A stretch of DNA of 64,000 nt from Pseudomonadales bacterium. GTDB lineage: Bacteria > Pseudomonadota > Gammaproteobacteria > Pseudomonadales > UBA5518. Positions 36,969-46,199 of the stretch are shown piece by piece. Positions within the stretch are counted from its first letter, which is position 1; each line of letters starts with the position of its first letter. A program made the position numbers and the translations under genes. The notes beneath the pieces are model-generated. The model was not told the origin of the DNA. It made no database searches and saw nothing but the letters and a program-made list of their open reading frames with translations. The stretch lies in the NCBI GenBank assembly GCA_024234165.1, contig JACKOP010000001.1, positions 1 through 64,000 on the forward strand, written 5' to 3'.

Positions 36969-38294
36969 TCAGTGCCCTCCGTGGTCGTGGTGCATCTGCG
37001 CCGGGGCAGCCGATGAGGACTCACCGGCCGATGCGAGTCCGTCGAGGGCTGCGCGCAGGTTGCTTTCGGAATCGATCAGGAAGTTCGCACGCACCACGAC
37101 GCGCTCGCCGTCGTGCAGCCCGGAGAGGATTTCGACCAGACCACCGCCACGGCGGCCGGCAACCACAGGGCGCGGCTCGAATTCGCCTGTGGCGTGTTCC
37201 ACCAGCACCAGTTGGCGCAGTCCGCTGTCGATCAGCGCCGAGTCGGGTACCGTCACTACCGCCTCGTGCTGCGTGGCCTGCAGCACGGCACGGCCATACA
37301 TGCCCGGGCGAAGCCGCAGCGAGGCGTTCGGCAGTTCGATGCGCACGCGTGTGGTACGGGACACCTCGTCCAGCGTCGGGTAGATGAAACCGACGTGTCC
37401 GCTGAAGCTTTCTCCCGGGAAGCCGTCGATCGACAGTGTCGCGGGCTGGCCGAGTCGTACCTCGGCCATGTCCTGCGCCGAGACGTTCGCGACCAGCCAT
37501 ACCGAGTCCAGGTCCGCGATGCGCAACAGCGTGTCGCCAGCCGCAAAGCGCATGCCGGCGACAGCGTTGCGCTCGAGCACCACGCCATTGCGTGACGCAC
37601 GCAGCGCCACCGTGCGCAGCGGCTCCCGGCGCGTTTCCAGCGCGCGGATCTGCGCGGTGTCCATCTCTGCATTCACCAGACGGGCGCGTGCGCTACGCAT
37701 CAGCCCGGCAGCGAATTCGCGGTCGGCGCTGGAAGCGGCGTCGAGTGCGATCAGATAGTCCTGCTGGGCGGCGAGCAGTTCGGGGCTGTACGCCTCGAAC
37801 AGCACGTCACCGCGGCGCACGTGCTGGCCGGTCGCGTTCACGTGCAGCGTGTCGATCCAGCCGGCGAAGCGCGGCGCGACCGTGCTCAGCGAGCGTTCGT
37901 CGGCTTCGATCACGCCGAGTGCCGTGACCGAGCGGTCGAGGGGGCGAAGGCTCGCCGCCTCGCTGCGTACGCCGATCTTCTGCACGCGCGCGAGCGGTAT
38001 GCGCAAGGTGTTCGTGCCGGCACCGGCGTCGTCGGTGGGCTCGTCGGCGTAGACCGGGATGTAGTCCATCCCCATGTTGTCCTTCTTCGGCACCGGAGAG
38101 GTATCCGGCAGGCCCATCGGGTTGCGGTAATAGAGCGGTTTGCGGTCTGCGGGCAGCGCGACCGCTGTGGTTGATGCGTCCGTCTGCGGGTGCGCGGCGG
38201 AGCCGTGGTCCGTTGTGTTGCCGATCCACAGACCGGTGAGCGCACCGGTGCCGAACAGTGCCACTACGGTGAGGGCGCGAGCAAGGGTATTCAT
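36969..38294 (-). CDS. cusB: CusB-like periplasmic adaptor of the metal efflux pump
   Basis: A 441-residue membrane-fusion protein. The N-terminal anchor (ALTVVALFGTGALTGLWIG) is followed by a heavy-metal-binding domain, YYRNPMGLPDTSPVPKKDNM, then barrel-sandwich and helical hairpin segments (VRRGDVLFEAYSPELLAAQQ). The Met/His residues in the first domain and the His-rich C-terminus MHHDHGGH fit copper or silver handling. It hands metal to CusA. cusA follows after two bases; cusC overlaps the start by four bases. Confidence 0.92.
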   Translation of the reverse strand: MNTLARALTVVALFGTGALTGLWIGNTTDHGSAAHPQTDASTTAVALPADRKPLYYRNPMGLPDTSPVPKKDNMGMDYIPVYADEPTDDAGAGTNTLRIPLARVQKIGVRSEAASLRPLDRSVTALGVIEADERSLSTVAPRFAGWIDTLHVNATGQHVRRGDVLFEAYSPELLAAQQDYLIALDAASSADREFAAGLMRSARARLVNAEMDTAQIRALETRREPLRTVALRASRNGVVLERNAVAGMRFAAGDTLLRIADLDSVWLVANVSAQDMAEVRLGQPATLSIDGFPGESFSGHVGFIYPTLDEVSRTTRVRIELPNASLRLRPGMYGRAVLQATQHEAVVTVPDSALIDSGLRQLVLVEHATGEFEPRPVVAGRRGGGLVEILSGLHDGERVVVRANFLIDSESNLRAALDGLASAGESSSAAPAQMHHDHGGH

Positions 38295-39535
38295 GGCTGT
38301 ACTCCGGTACGGCGTTCGAATTCGGCGATGGCGAGTTGCTGCTCTACGGCGGCATCGATGCGCTGGCGTTCGGCGTTGCGGATCTGCAGCGCCGCGGTGA
38401 CGACGGCGTCGAAGTCGAGCTGCGCATTGCCGTAGCCGGCCAGCGCCGAGCGGTAGCCGAGGCGCACTTCGGGCAGCAGTTGCGTGGTGATCAGGTGCTC
38501 GGTCTGGCGCGCTGCCCGGTAGTTTGCGCGTGCCGAGGCTGCTGCCGTGCGCACGGCGAGCACGGTGGCGCGCTGGCGCTCTTCGGCTGCGACGTACAGC
38601 GCCTGTTGCGTGCGCTCGCGTGCGCGTGCGCCGCCGTGCAGCGGCAGCGTGACGCCGAGCATCAGCTCCCAGGTCTCGAAGCGGCTGCCGGTCTGCACCG
38701 GCGAAATGCCGACCGTGAGATCGGGGTAGCGCTCGCGGTCGGCCAGGCGGTGCTCACCGCGGCGCTGTTGCAGTTCCTGGTCCACGATCTCGATTGCCGG
38801 CGCGTCGATGGCTTCGCTGTTCATGACACGCTCGCTGCTGCTGTCGAAGGCGGCGCTGGCAGGCAGCGTGGCCGGAGGCGCCAGCGGGGCATCGAGCGGC
38901 TGGCTGGTGAGCGCATTCAGTGCGATGCGTGCGCGGTCGATGCGCCCGTGCAGCGTTTGCGCTTCGATCAGCAGGGCGCTCTGTTCCGTCTGCGCGCGGA
39001 TCAGGTCCTGTTGCGGTGCGAGGCCGTTTGCCTGGCGCTCGCTCGCGCTGCGCAGCGCCCGCACGAACAGCGTGCGCGTTGCCTCGTTGATTGCAAGCTC
39101 GGCGCTGGCAGCGTAGTACTCACTGAATGCGATACGCAGTTGTGCGCGCAACTCGGCCAGCGTTTGTGCCGCACGTGCAGTGGCGGCCGTGTGCGCCGAC
39201 GTTGCCGCTTCGCGTCGCAGTCGACGCTTGCCCCACAGCGGCAGGCGTTGCTCGATGGTGTATTTGGTGGTGCCGACCTCGTCGGGGCGCAGATCGGCGT
39301 CGTGGATGTCCATCAGCTCGAGCCTCAGCTCCGGGTCCGGCAGTGCAGTGGCAGCGCCGACCGCCTCGCGGGCTGCGTCGGCTTCGGCCTGCATCGTGCG
39401 ATATTCCGGATGGCTCGCGCCAAGGCGTGCGAGCAGTGCTTCGTAGCTGATCGATGACTCGGGCGCCGTGTCGGCGCCGGCGTGGCCTGCCACCAGCAGC
39501 AAGGCAAGCAGTAGGTTTCTCATGGTCTGGTTCAT
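38291..39535 (-). CDS. cusC: CusC/CzcC-like outer-membrane channel (TolC family)
   Basis: A 414-residue TolC-family outer membrane factor. A signal peptide (MRNLLLALLLVAGHAGA) is followed by two long helical hairpin repeats, with ALPDPELRLELMDIHDADL and the second-repeat string DLTVGISPVQTGSRFETWEL. The channel completes the CusCBA pump. The ATG at 39535 or the one four codons later could be used. It is first in the operon cusC-cusB-cusA. A tandem repeat region lies upstream. Confidence 0.9.
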   Translation of the reverse strand: MNQTMRNLLLALLLVAGHAGADTAPESSISYEALLARLGASHPEYRTMQAEADAAREAVGAATALPDPELRLELMDIHDADLRPDEVGTTKYTIEQRLPLWGKRRLRREAATSAHTAATARAAQTLAELRAQLRIAFSEYYAASAELAINEATRTLFVRALRSASERQANGLAPQQDLIRAQTEQSALLIEAQTLHGRIDRARIALNALTSQPLDAPLAPPATLPASAAFDSSSERVMNSEAIDAPAIEIVDQELQQRRGEHRLADRERYPDLTVGISPVQTGSRFETWELMLGVTLPLHGGARARERTQQALYVAAEERQRATVLAVRTAAASARANYRAARQTEHLITTQLLPEVRLGYRSALAGYGNAQLDFDAVVTAALQIRNAERQRIDAAVEQQLAIAEFERRTGVQP

Positions 39536-39696
39536 TGCCTGTGTTCTCGTCTCGCCCGTGAACCGGCGGCAGCGTTCATCCTCCGTGGCAGGCGGGTTGC
39601 CGCACGCGAGGAGGGCGTCATTGACGGACAACGAGCGACCGCACTGCGGTTCGGCTCGGCGACGTCGCCGGTTCGTTACGAATGGGATCCGGGGTC

Positions 39697-39850
39697 GTTT
39701 CCGCGCGTACGCACGGAATTTCCCTTCCGTAGGTCGGGATTCATCCCGACGTATGGGAGTTTCCGCGTGTGCGCACGGAATTTCCCTTTCGTAGGTCGGG
39801 ATTCATCCTGACGTATGGGAGTTTCCGCGTGTGCGCACGGAATTTCCCCA
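39697..39850. repeat. 62-bp tandem repeat with two inverted repeats per unit
   Basis: About two and a half copies with an exact 62-base period, starting at 39697, 39759 and 39821. Each unit contains two palindromes, GTCGGGATTCATCCCGAC and TCCGCGTGTGCGCACGGA. Copies are almost identical. It fills most of the 320-base gap between cusC and the CopL-like gene; the rest (39536-39696) holds no gene or clear promoter. Confidence 0.9.
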
Positions 39851-39855
39851 GGGAC

Positions 39856-40263
39856 TCAGGCGGGAGGACGAAGCGGAAGCAGGGTGTGTGCCGGAGCAAG
39901 CGCTCCGATCAGCGGCAGGCCGTCGAAGCCGGATGTTGGCCGGGCCGGGTGCAACACGGTGTCCGTTGCAGGCAGCGCACTGCCGGTGGCAGCACAGTGG
40001 GCCGCACAGCCCATGCCGTGCGTGACGGGGTGCGAACAATCACCGCTGTTTGCACCGGCACAGCAGGGATGGGCGTCTGAGTCGGCATGAAGCGAGCCGT
40101 GTGCATCCTGGCTCGGGTTGTCATGGACATGCGATGCGTGCGCCGGGTGAGCGCGCGAGGCCTGCGCGGCTGGTGGTGCATCGATGTTGCGCACGAAGCC
40201 GTATGAGGGCAGCGCGAAGCATGTCCACAGCGCGAGGAACAGGGTCAGCAGCGGTCTGTGCAT
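39856..40263 (-). CDS. His/Cys-rich exported protein, possibly CopL-like
   Basis: A 135-residue protein with a signal peptide (MHRPLLTLFLALWTCFALPS). The mature chain is rich in His, Cys and Ala: HPAHASHVHDNP, HPCCAGANSGDCSHP and GMGCAAHCAATG. The spacing and the hydrophobic C-terminal LLPLRPPA resemble small CopL/DUF2946-type copper-responsive proteins that stand near copper resistance genes. It lies upstream of cusCBA on the same strand, which supports a metal-related role. Family assignment is uncertain; the metal-binding character is plain. Confidence 0.55.
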   Translation of the reverse strand: MHRPLLTLFLALWTCFALPSYGFVRNIDAPPAAQASRAHPAHASHVHDNPSQDAHGSLHADSDAHPCCAGANSGDCSHPVTHGMGCAAHCAATGSALPATDTVLHPARPTSGFDGLPLIGALAPAHTLLPLRPPA

Positions 40264-40350
40264 CGGATGGACGGAGCCGGCACGTCGGATACGGTTGCCG
40301 CCAGTCTGTGTCGGGTGCTGCATCGTGTCAAATCGCCGCAAGTCTGCTGC

Positions 40351-41145
40351 TCAGGCGAATGCGCGCGGCAGTGGCAGGTTCAGCGCAGTCAGCCCGCCGT
40401 TCACGGCAATGATGTCGCCGGTCACGTAGGCTGCTGCCGGCGATGCCAGATAGAGCGCGCAGGCAGCCACGTCCTCGATCTCGCCGAGCCGGTTCATCGG
40501 CGTCAGTTCGATCATGCGTCGTTCGATTTCGGGGTTCTGCAGCACCGTCAGCAGCGACTCGGTACGCGTCGAGCCAACCGCGATCGCGTTGACGCGGATC
40601 TTCGGAGCGAACTCCTGCGCGAGTTCCTGCGTCAACAGCGACAGCGCGCCCTTGGCGGTGCCGTAGGCGGCGAATCCGGGCGCGGGAAAGTTACCGGCAA
40701 CCGAAGAGATATTGATGATCGCACCACCGCCGGCGGTCGTGACCATGCGCGGTGCCGCGATACGTGAAAGCGCAAACGCGGTGCCTACATTGAAGCGGAA
40801 GGCATTCACGAACTCCGCAGTCGATGTCTTCAACGCCGGGCCGGGCGGAAAGCCGCCGGCGTTGTTGACCACGATGTCGAGTCGCCCGTAGGTGTCGATG
40901 GCTGCATCGACCAGGGCCGCGAGCTGCTCTTCGCGCATCACGTCGGCAGGCAGTGCCAGCGCGTTGCCGCCCGCAGCGCGAATCTCTGCGGCAACCGCGT
41001 CGATCTGTGCCTGCGTGCGCGCACCGATCACCACGCTGGCACCGGCCTCGGCAAACGCACGCGCACAACCGGCGCCGATACCGCGCCCGGCGCCGGTGAC
41101 CAGCGCCACCTTGCCGTCGAGTCGGAACAGGTCGAGGATGCCCAT
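40351..41145 (-). CDS. Short-chain dehydrogenase/reductase, classical type
   Basis: A 264-residue classical SDR. The nucleotide motif is TGAGRGIG (residues 17-24), NNAG is at 94-97, the catalytic Ser is at about 148, and YGTAK gives Tyr161 and Lys165. It resembles the FabG/7-alpha-hydroxysteroid dehydrogenase cluster of SDRs, acting on a hydroxy or keto group with NAD(P). The exact substrate cannot be assigned. The start ATG follows AAGGTG. It lies between the CopL-like gene and a tRNA, with no obvious operon partner. Confidence 0.9.
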   Translation of the reverse strand: MGILDLFRLDGKVALVTGAGRGIGAGCARAFAEAGASVVIGARTQAQIDAVAAEIRAAGGNALALPADVMREEQLAALVDAAIDTYGRLDIVVNNAGGFPPGPALKTSTAEFVNAFRFNVGTAFALSRIAAPRMVTTAGGGAIINISSVAGNFPAPGFAAYGTAKGALSLLTQELAQEFAPKIRVNAIAVGSTRTESLLTVLQNPEIERRMIELTPMNRLGEIEDVAACALYLASPAAAYVTGDIIAVNGGLTALNLPLPRAFA

Positions 41146-41274
41146 GATGCGTCACCTTGCTGGCGTGCAGGCGGCGAGGCTAGCAGCTTCGCCCGTCCGT
41201 GCCAAACGAGTCTCTTTATTGCGCCGCCTTTTTGGCTGCCTACATGAGTGCTGGCCGTTGTGTGCTGGCCGTTG

Positions 41275-41303
41275 TTGACAGCCCCGGGGGGCATTCCTAA
41301 ACT
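41275..41303 (+). promoter_or_regulatory. Sigma-70 promoter of tRNA-Ala
   Basis: Perfect TTGACA (41275-41280), a 17-base spacer, and TAAACT (41298-41303), followed by a GC-rich discriminator GCGCGC as in stringently controlled stable-RNA promoters. The tRNA starts at 41319. Confidence 0.85.
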
Positions 41304-41318
41304 GCGCGCTCCTTTCTG

Positions 41319-41394
<76 letters not shown>

Positions 41395-41435
41395 ACACCA
41401 CTTTTCCTCCATACAAATACCGTCTGATCGCGGTG

Positions 41436-41718
41436 CCCATGGGCGAGCGCCGATCCATGGGCGACCGCCGGTCGCCCGTACGGGCGATCCGCGATCGCCC
41501 AAGCGCCGATTGGCACGCACGGCCCTCCATGGGCGAGCGCCGCTCGCCCCTACGGCGTGATGCGATGTGCAGGCCCGTACCGGGCGATCCGCGATCGCCC
41601 AGGCGTCGATTGGCATCTATCCCCTGTATGGGCGAGCGCCGCTCGCCCCTACGGCGTGATGCGATGTGCAGGCCCGTACGGGCGATCCGCGATCGCCCAG
41701 GCGCCGATTGGCACGCGC
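41436..41718. repeat. Array of GC-rich palindromic repeats
   Basis: Two and a half units of 90-99 bases, starting at 41439, 41529 and 41628. Each has two palindromes: GGGCGAGCGCCGCTCGCCC and GGGCGATCCGCGATCGCCC, joined by TACGGCGTGATGCGATGTGC. This fills the gap between the tRNA and the SbcD-like gene. Related palindromes recur at 45556-45770 and 46639-46813. Confidence 0.88.
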
Positions 41719-41780
41719 CGGCATGGAATCGATCACCCAAGGGCACCTATGATTCGGCCTTCCGCAACAGGAGCAAGCCG

Positions 41781-42908
41781 ATGCCACGGTTCCTGCATAC
41801 CGCCGACTGGCAGATCGGCCGCCGTTACAGCGCCTTCGAGGCGGAAGACGCTGCCGCGTTGTTCGAGGCGCGTTTCGCCGCGATCCGGCGCATTGCCGAA
41901 CTGGCCGCGAGCGAACGCGTCGATGCCGTGCTGGTTGCCGGCGACGTCTTCGACAGCCAGTTCATCGCGCATCGCGACCTGCACCGCACCTTCCAGGCCA
42001 TGCAAGCATTCGCGGGGCCGTGGCTGATGATCCCGGGCAACCACGATGCCGCACTGGCAGAAAGTGTGTGGGAGCGGGCGGCGCGCATCGGGGCCGTTCC
42101 CGCCAATGTGCATATCTTCACCAAGATTGGCGTGTATCTTTTTGAAAAAAATGGCTTTGCCGTGCTTGCTTCCCCGCTCACGCAGCGCCATACACACGAC
42201 GATCTGACGGACTGGTTCGACCGCAGCGACACACCCGCCGGTCTGCTGCGCATCGGCCTTGCGCACGGCAGCGTCACCGACGTGTTGATGGAGGCTGCCG
42301 ATTCGGCGAATCCGATCGCCGCCAACCGGGCGCAAACGGCCCGGCTCGACTATCTCGCGCTGGGTGACTGGCACGGCACGAAGTGCATCGACTCGCGCAC
42401 CTGGTACAGCGGCACGCCGGAGCAGGAACGCTTCAAGGACAACGACCCCGGCAATGTGCTGCTGGTGGATATCGCCAGTCCTGGCGCGGAGCCGGAAGTT
42501 TCTGTGCATCGAGTGGGCGTTCATCGCTGGATCAGGCTCGAGCGTACACTCAGCGTGTCCAGCGACCTGGATCGACTGCTGCAGGAGCTTGGGGGCCTGG
42601 ACGAAAACGCCGTCATCGACCTCGACGTATCGGGCCAGCTCGATCTTGCCGACCAACAACGATTGCAGCACGCCGTTGACCAGCTTGCCGCCCGCCATCG
42701 TTCGTTCACCTTCAACGACGATGATCTTCATCTCGAACCCAGCGACGAGGACATCGTCGGCCTGGGTGCCGATGGCTATGTCGGCGAAGTCATTGCCACC
42801 TTGCGCGAGCAACAGAAGGAAGACTCGGATGAGGCGGCAATCGCTCGTGATGCGCTGGCCATCCTGACCACGTTATTGCGCGAGCACGGCAGGGAGGCAA
42901 GCCGATGA
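41781..42908 (+). CDS. SbcD/Mre11-like DNA repair metallophosphoesterase
   Basis: A 375-residue calcineurin-like phosphoesterase of the SbcD/YhaO type. The metal motifs are TADWQIGRR (usual D-x-H; here Gln for His, common in this subgroup), GDVFDSQF, PGNHDAAL and GLAHGS, followed by ALGDWHGT. Such enzymes nick or trim DNA ends together with an SMC-like ATPase. The ATG at 41781 follows AGGAG. It overlaps the next gene by four bases, so nuclease and ATPase are coupled. It lies between two arrays of palindromic repeats. Confidence 0.87.
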   Translation: MPRFLHTADWQIGRRYSAFEAEDAAALFEARFAAIRRIAELAASERVDAVLVAGDVFDSQFIAHRDLHRTFQAMQAFAGPWLMIPGNHDAALAESVWERAARIGAVPANVHIFTKIGVYLFEKNGFAVLASPLTQRHTHDDLTDWFDRSDTPAGLLRIGLAHGSVTDVLMEAADSANPIAANRAQTARLDYLALGDWHGTKCIDSRTWYSGTPEQERFKDNDPGNVLLVDIASPGAEPEVSVHRVGVHRWIRLERTLSVSSDLDRLLQELGGLDENAVIDLDVSGQLDLADQQRLQHAVDQLAARHRSFTFNDDDLHLEPSDEDIVGLGADGYVGEVIATLREQQKEDSDEAAIARDALAILTTLLREHGREASR

Positions 42909-45538
42909 AGCTGACCCGTGTCGAAATCGCCCAATGGCGCCAGTTCGGCGAGCCGTTTGCACTCGATGATCTGCAGCCCGGCATCAACCTGTTCACGGGG
43001 CCGAACGAAGCGGGCAAGAGCACACTGGTCGAAGCGATCCGGGCTGCGTTCTTCGAGCGGTACAAATCCGGCAGCGTCAAGCAGTTCCAGCCCTGGGGTG
43101 ACAGCGGCGCGGAGCCGAGCGTCGCGCTCGAATTCAACTGGCAGGATCAGCGCTGGAAGCTGGCGAAGCGCTTTCTGGGTCATCAGCGCTGCGATCTGGA
43201 CGTCGGCGGCAGGAAGCTGAGCGGTGACGAGGCGGAAGAACGCCTGGCCGGGTTCATGGGCTACAGCTTTGCCGGACGTGGCGCGAGCCGGGCGGAACTT
43301 CATGGCATTCCCGGTCTGTTGTGGGTGGAGCAGGGCACCATCCAGGAGGTCGACAAACCGGTAGAACACGCGGGCGAGCACCTGCAGAAAGCGCTCGGCC
43401 AGGACCTGGATGCGGTGACCAGCAGCAGTGGTGATTGGCTGCTTGCCCGGGTGGGCGAACAACGCGCCGAGTTGCTGACGAAGACCGGCAAGGCGACGGG
43501 TGAGTACAAGAAAACGGAAGACGATCTGGCACGAAGCGCGGATGAACTCGACAAACTGAACCAGCAACTTGCCAGTTACGAAGGCAAGGTGGACGAACTT
43601 GCGCGCCTGCAGGAAGAACGCAAACAAATCGACGCCGGCAAGCCGTGGGAAGCGCAGCGCCAGCGCGCGAAGGAAACACAGGCCCGGCTGGATGACATCA
43701 ACAAGCTCGTCGAGCAGCAGGATCAGGCGCGGCGCGAACTCGGTGACTGCGTACGACAGCTGGAACTATTGCAGGACAGACTGCGCAATTTCGAGGATCA
43801 AAGCCGGCAGCTTGCCGAGCGCGATCAGGCACGCACTGCGGCGCAAGACGCGCTGAACAGGCTGCTGGCGAACGGCGAGGCCATCGAGGCACGTCAGCAT
43901 GAGGCGAATGAAAAGCTGCAAGTTGCCGATCTGATTTTCCGTCTGGCGCGCGAGCAGGCGTATCGCCAGCGCCTGGAAAACACCCGGACCGAACTGCAGA
44001 AGTCACTGCAGCATCACAGACAAACTCTCGCCACGCTCAGGGAACAGCAGCAGGAGCTGCGGGATCGACGCGAGCAGCGCCAGCAAAAGGCCATCGATCC
44101 GCAGAAACTCGAATCACTGCGGCGTTTACAGAAACAGCTCGACGCACTGCTTCTGCGCAAGGAAGTCGCGGCAACACGACTCGTCTGGCAACTGGAACCC
44201 GGCAGGACTTTCACCGTCGACGGGGAAGAACTTGGCGATGCGGGCGAGCGGCTGCTGCTGCAAAGGACCAACCTCACGATCGCAGGGCTGGGCAGCTTGC
44301 ACATCACACCCGGCGGCAAGGATGCAGGCCAGCTTGCGCAGGACGAGGCGCGTCTTGCGGCTGATCGGGCCAGCTTGCTTGCCGAGCTCGGGGTGCAGGA
44401 TCTGGTCGAGGCAAACGCCAGGGCGGAGGAGTGCGGTCGTCTGGATCGCGAGATCGAATTCCTGAATCGACACTTGCAGGATCGTGCTCCGCAAGGTGTG
44501 GATGCCTTCGTCGATCAAATTCACGACAACGAAAAGCAACTCGAATTCCTCGACGAGCAACTCCAATCTTGCCCACCCGCACAGGAGGGTATTCCCGCCG
44601 AAGACGAGGCCGCGAGTGCGCGCGATTCGGCAGACGAGGCGTTCAAGGCGGCTGACGAGGCGTTTCGCACACATCGCGAGCAACTCATCGGGGCACGAAA
44701 GGCGCACGAGAATGCCAACAACGAATGGCTGCGGCTCAAGGAGTCGATCGACAACCCCGACCGCCGGCAGACACAGCTTGAAACCACTCGCAACCTTGTC
44801 GAACAGGAGCGTCGGCAGAGGGAACTGCAGTCCGAACTTGACCAGCGCCAACAAGAAATCGACGCAGCAAATCCTGTTGTGCTGAAAGACGACATCGAGC
44901 GTTTCGAAAATTCAGCCAAGGCGCTGGAAGAGACTGCACGCAGGCGTGAACGCGATAGCGATCGCCTGCAAACCGAACTGGAGACTCTGGGCGCCCCGGA
45001 TCTGGAAGAACGGCGCGATGTGCTGCAGCAGCGTGTCGAGGCGCTGCGGCGTCGCCACGCCCAATTGCATGCCCGCGCCCGGGCGCTGGATCACCTGCTC
45101 GGACTGCTGCAGGAGCACAGGCGGTTGTTGACGCTGCGCTTGCAGGCACCCCTGCAAAAACACCTGACGCACTATCTCAACCTGCTGTTTCCCGGCGCGA
45201 GCATCGCGGTGGACGAGAACCTGATTCCCCGGGTGTTGCAGCGCAATGGTGCGCACGGTGATCTGGCCGATCTCAGCTACGGTGCGCGCGAACAACTCGG
45301 CCTGATCTCTCGCCTGGCCTATGCCGATCTGTTGCGGGAGGCGAACAAACCGACGCTCATCATCCTCGACGACGCGCTGGTCCACAGCGACAGCGATCGG
45401 CTCGATCGGATGAAGCGCATCCTCTACGACGCAGCCAGGCGCCATCAGGTGCTGCTGTTCAGTTGCCACCCCGAGAAATGGGCTGACCTGGGAGTACAGG
45501 TTCGGGATTTGCAGCGTATGAGGGCGTCCATTGCGTGA
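42905..45538 (+). CDS. SbcC/Rad50-like ATPase (YhaN type)
   Basis: An 877-residue SMC-like ATPase. The N-terminal Walker A is GPNEAGKSTLVEAIRAAFF. The middle (about residues 190-770) is a long, Gln/Arg/Glu/Leu-rich coiled coil with a short globular break near 400-520. The C-terminal half-domain has the ABC signature-like LSYGAREQLGLISRLA and Walker B TLIILDDALVHSD. With the upstream phosphoesterase it should form an SbcCD-like complex. The absence of an obvious CXXC zinc hook is closer to YhaN than to SbcC. The start overlaps the upstream stop (ATGA). Confidence 0.87.
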   Translation: MKLTRVEIAQWRQFGEPFALDDLQPGINLFTGPNEAGKSTLVEAIRAAFFERYKSGSVKQFQPWGDSGAEPSVALEFNWQDQRWKLAKRFLGHQRCDLDVGGRKLSGDEAEERLAGFMGYSFAGRGASRAELHGIPGLLWVEQGTIQEVDKPVEHAGEHLQKALGQDLDAVTSSSGDWLLARVGEQRAELLTKTGKATGEYKKTEDDLARSADELDKLNQQLASYEGKVDELARLQEERKQIDAGKPWEAQRQRAKETQARLDDINKLVEQQDQARRELGDCVRQLELLQDRLRNFEDQSRQLAERDQARTAAQDALNRLLANGEAIEARQHEANEKLQVADLIFRLAREQAYRQRLENTRTELQKSLQHHRQTLATLREQQQELRDRREQRQQKAIDPQKLESLRRLQKQLDALLLRKEVAATRLVWQLEPGRTFTVDGEELGDAGERLLLQRTNLTIAGLGSLHITPGGKDAGQLAQDEARLAADRASLLAELGVQDLVEANARAEECGRLDREIEFLNRHLQDRAPQGVDAFVDQIHDNEKQLEFLDEQLQSCPPAQEGIPAEDEAASARDSADEAFKAADEAFRTHREQLIGARKAHENANNEWLRLKESIDNPDRRQTQLETTRNLVEQERRQRELQSELDQRQQEIDAANPVVLKDDIERFENSAKALEETARRRERDSDRLQTELETLGAPDLEERRDVLQQRVEALRRRHAQLHARARALDHLLGLLQEHRRLLTLRLQAPLQKHLTHYLNLLFPGASIAVDENLIPRVLQRNGAHGDLADLSYGAREQLGLISRLAYADLLREANKPTLIILDDALVHSDSDRLDRMKRILYDAARRHQVLLFSCHPEKWADLGVQVRDLQRMRASIA

Positions 45539-45555
45539 GGTGCCATCGCCGGATC

Positions 45556-45770
45556 CGTAGGGGGGGGAGCCGCCGATTTGTACGGGCGAGCGGCCGATTT
45601 GTACGGGCGAGCCGCCGATTTGTACGGGCGAGCGGCGGCTCGCCCCTACGGGCACGATGCCATCGCCGAATCTGTAGGGGCGACCGCCGGTCGCCCCTAC
45701 GGGCATGATGCCATCGCCGGATCGGCACGCCCGTTCGGTTCGTGTGTACGGGCGAGCGGCGGCTCGCCCG
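45556..45770. repeat. Array of GC-rich palindromic repeats
   Basis: Three short copies of CGATTTGTACGGGCGAGC lead into full palindromes GGGCGAGCGGCGGCTCGCCC (45626-45645 and again 45750-45769) and GTAGGGGCGACCGCCGGTCG with its complement (45674-45700). Linkers repeat GATGCCATCGCCG. The remaining 45771-45944 is lower in GC and would hold the promoter of the toxin-antitoxin pair; no clear pair of boxes was seen. Confidence 0.88.
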
Positions 45771-45944
45771 TGGAGCGCTGCTGAAGACACATATCCAATG
45801 CGGTGGAAATCCGTAACAGATGATTTTTCGGTATATCGCCTGATGTCGGCATGGCATCTGTTGCCACCGTCTTGATCAGCAGTTTGTCTCCCTGTCAATT
45901 TTGTAACAACATAACTGCATTGTGTTTGCTGTAGAGGGCACTCC

Positions 45945-46199
45945 ATGACCATCACGACCCTGTCCAGTCGAGAGTTGAATCAAGACGTGACGCGAGCGAA
46001 GAAAGCCACCAAGCACGGCCCGGTGTTCATCACCGATCGCGGTAAGCCGGCTCACGTGCTGTTGAGCTTCGAGGACTATCAGCGGCTGACGAAACAGCGA
46101 CGCAACATCGCCGATGCACTGGCGATGCCGGGTGTTGCAGACATTGAGTTTGAGCCGCCGCGTGTGATCATCGAAGCCCGGACGGCTGATCTCTCATGA
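45945..46199 (+). CDS. phd: Phd/YefM family antitoxin
   Basis: An 84-residue Phd-type antitoxin. The N-terminal DNA-binding fold has SSRELNQDVTRAKKATKHGP and VFITDRGKPAHVLLSFEDYQ, both standard for the family. The C-terminal tail (about 60-84) would wrap the toxin. The antitoxin neutralises VapC and represses its own promoter. The stop overlaps the toxin start (ATGATG), a common coupling. Confidence 0.92.
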   Translation: MTITTLSSRELNQDVTRAKKATKHGPVFITDRGKPAHVLLSFEDYQRLTKQRRNIADALAMPGVADIEFEPPRVIIEARTADLS

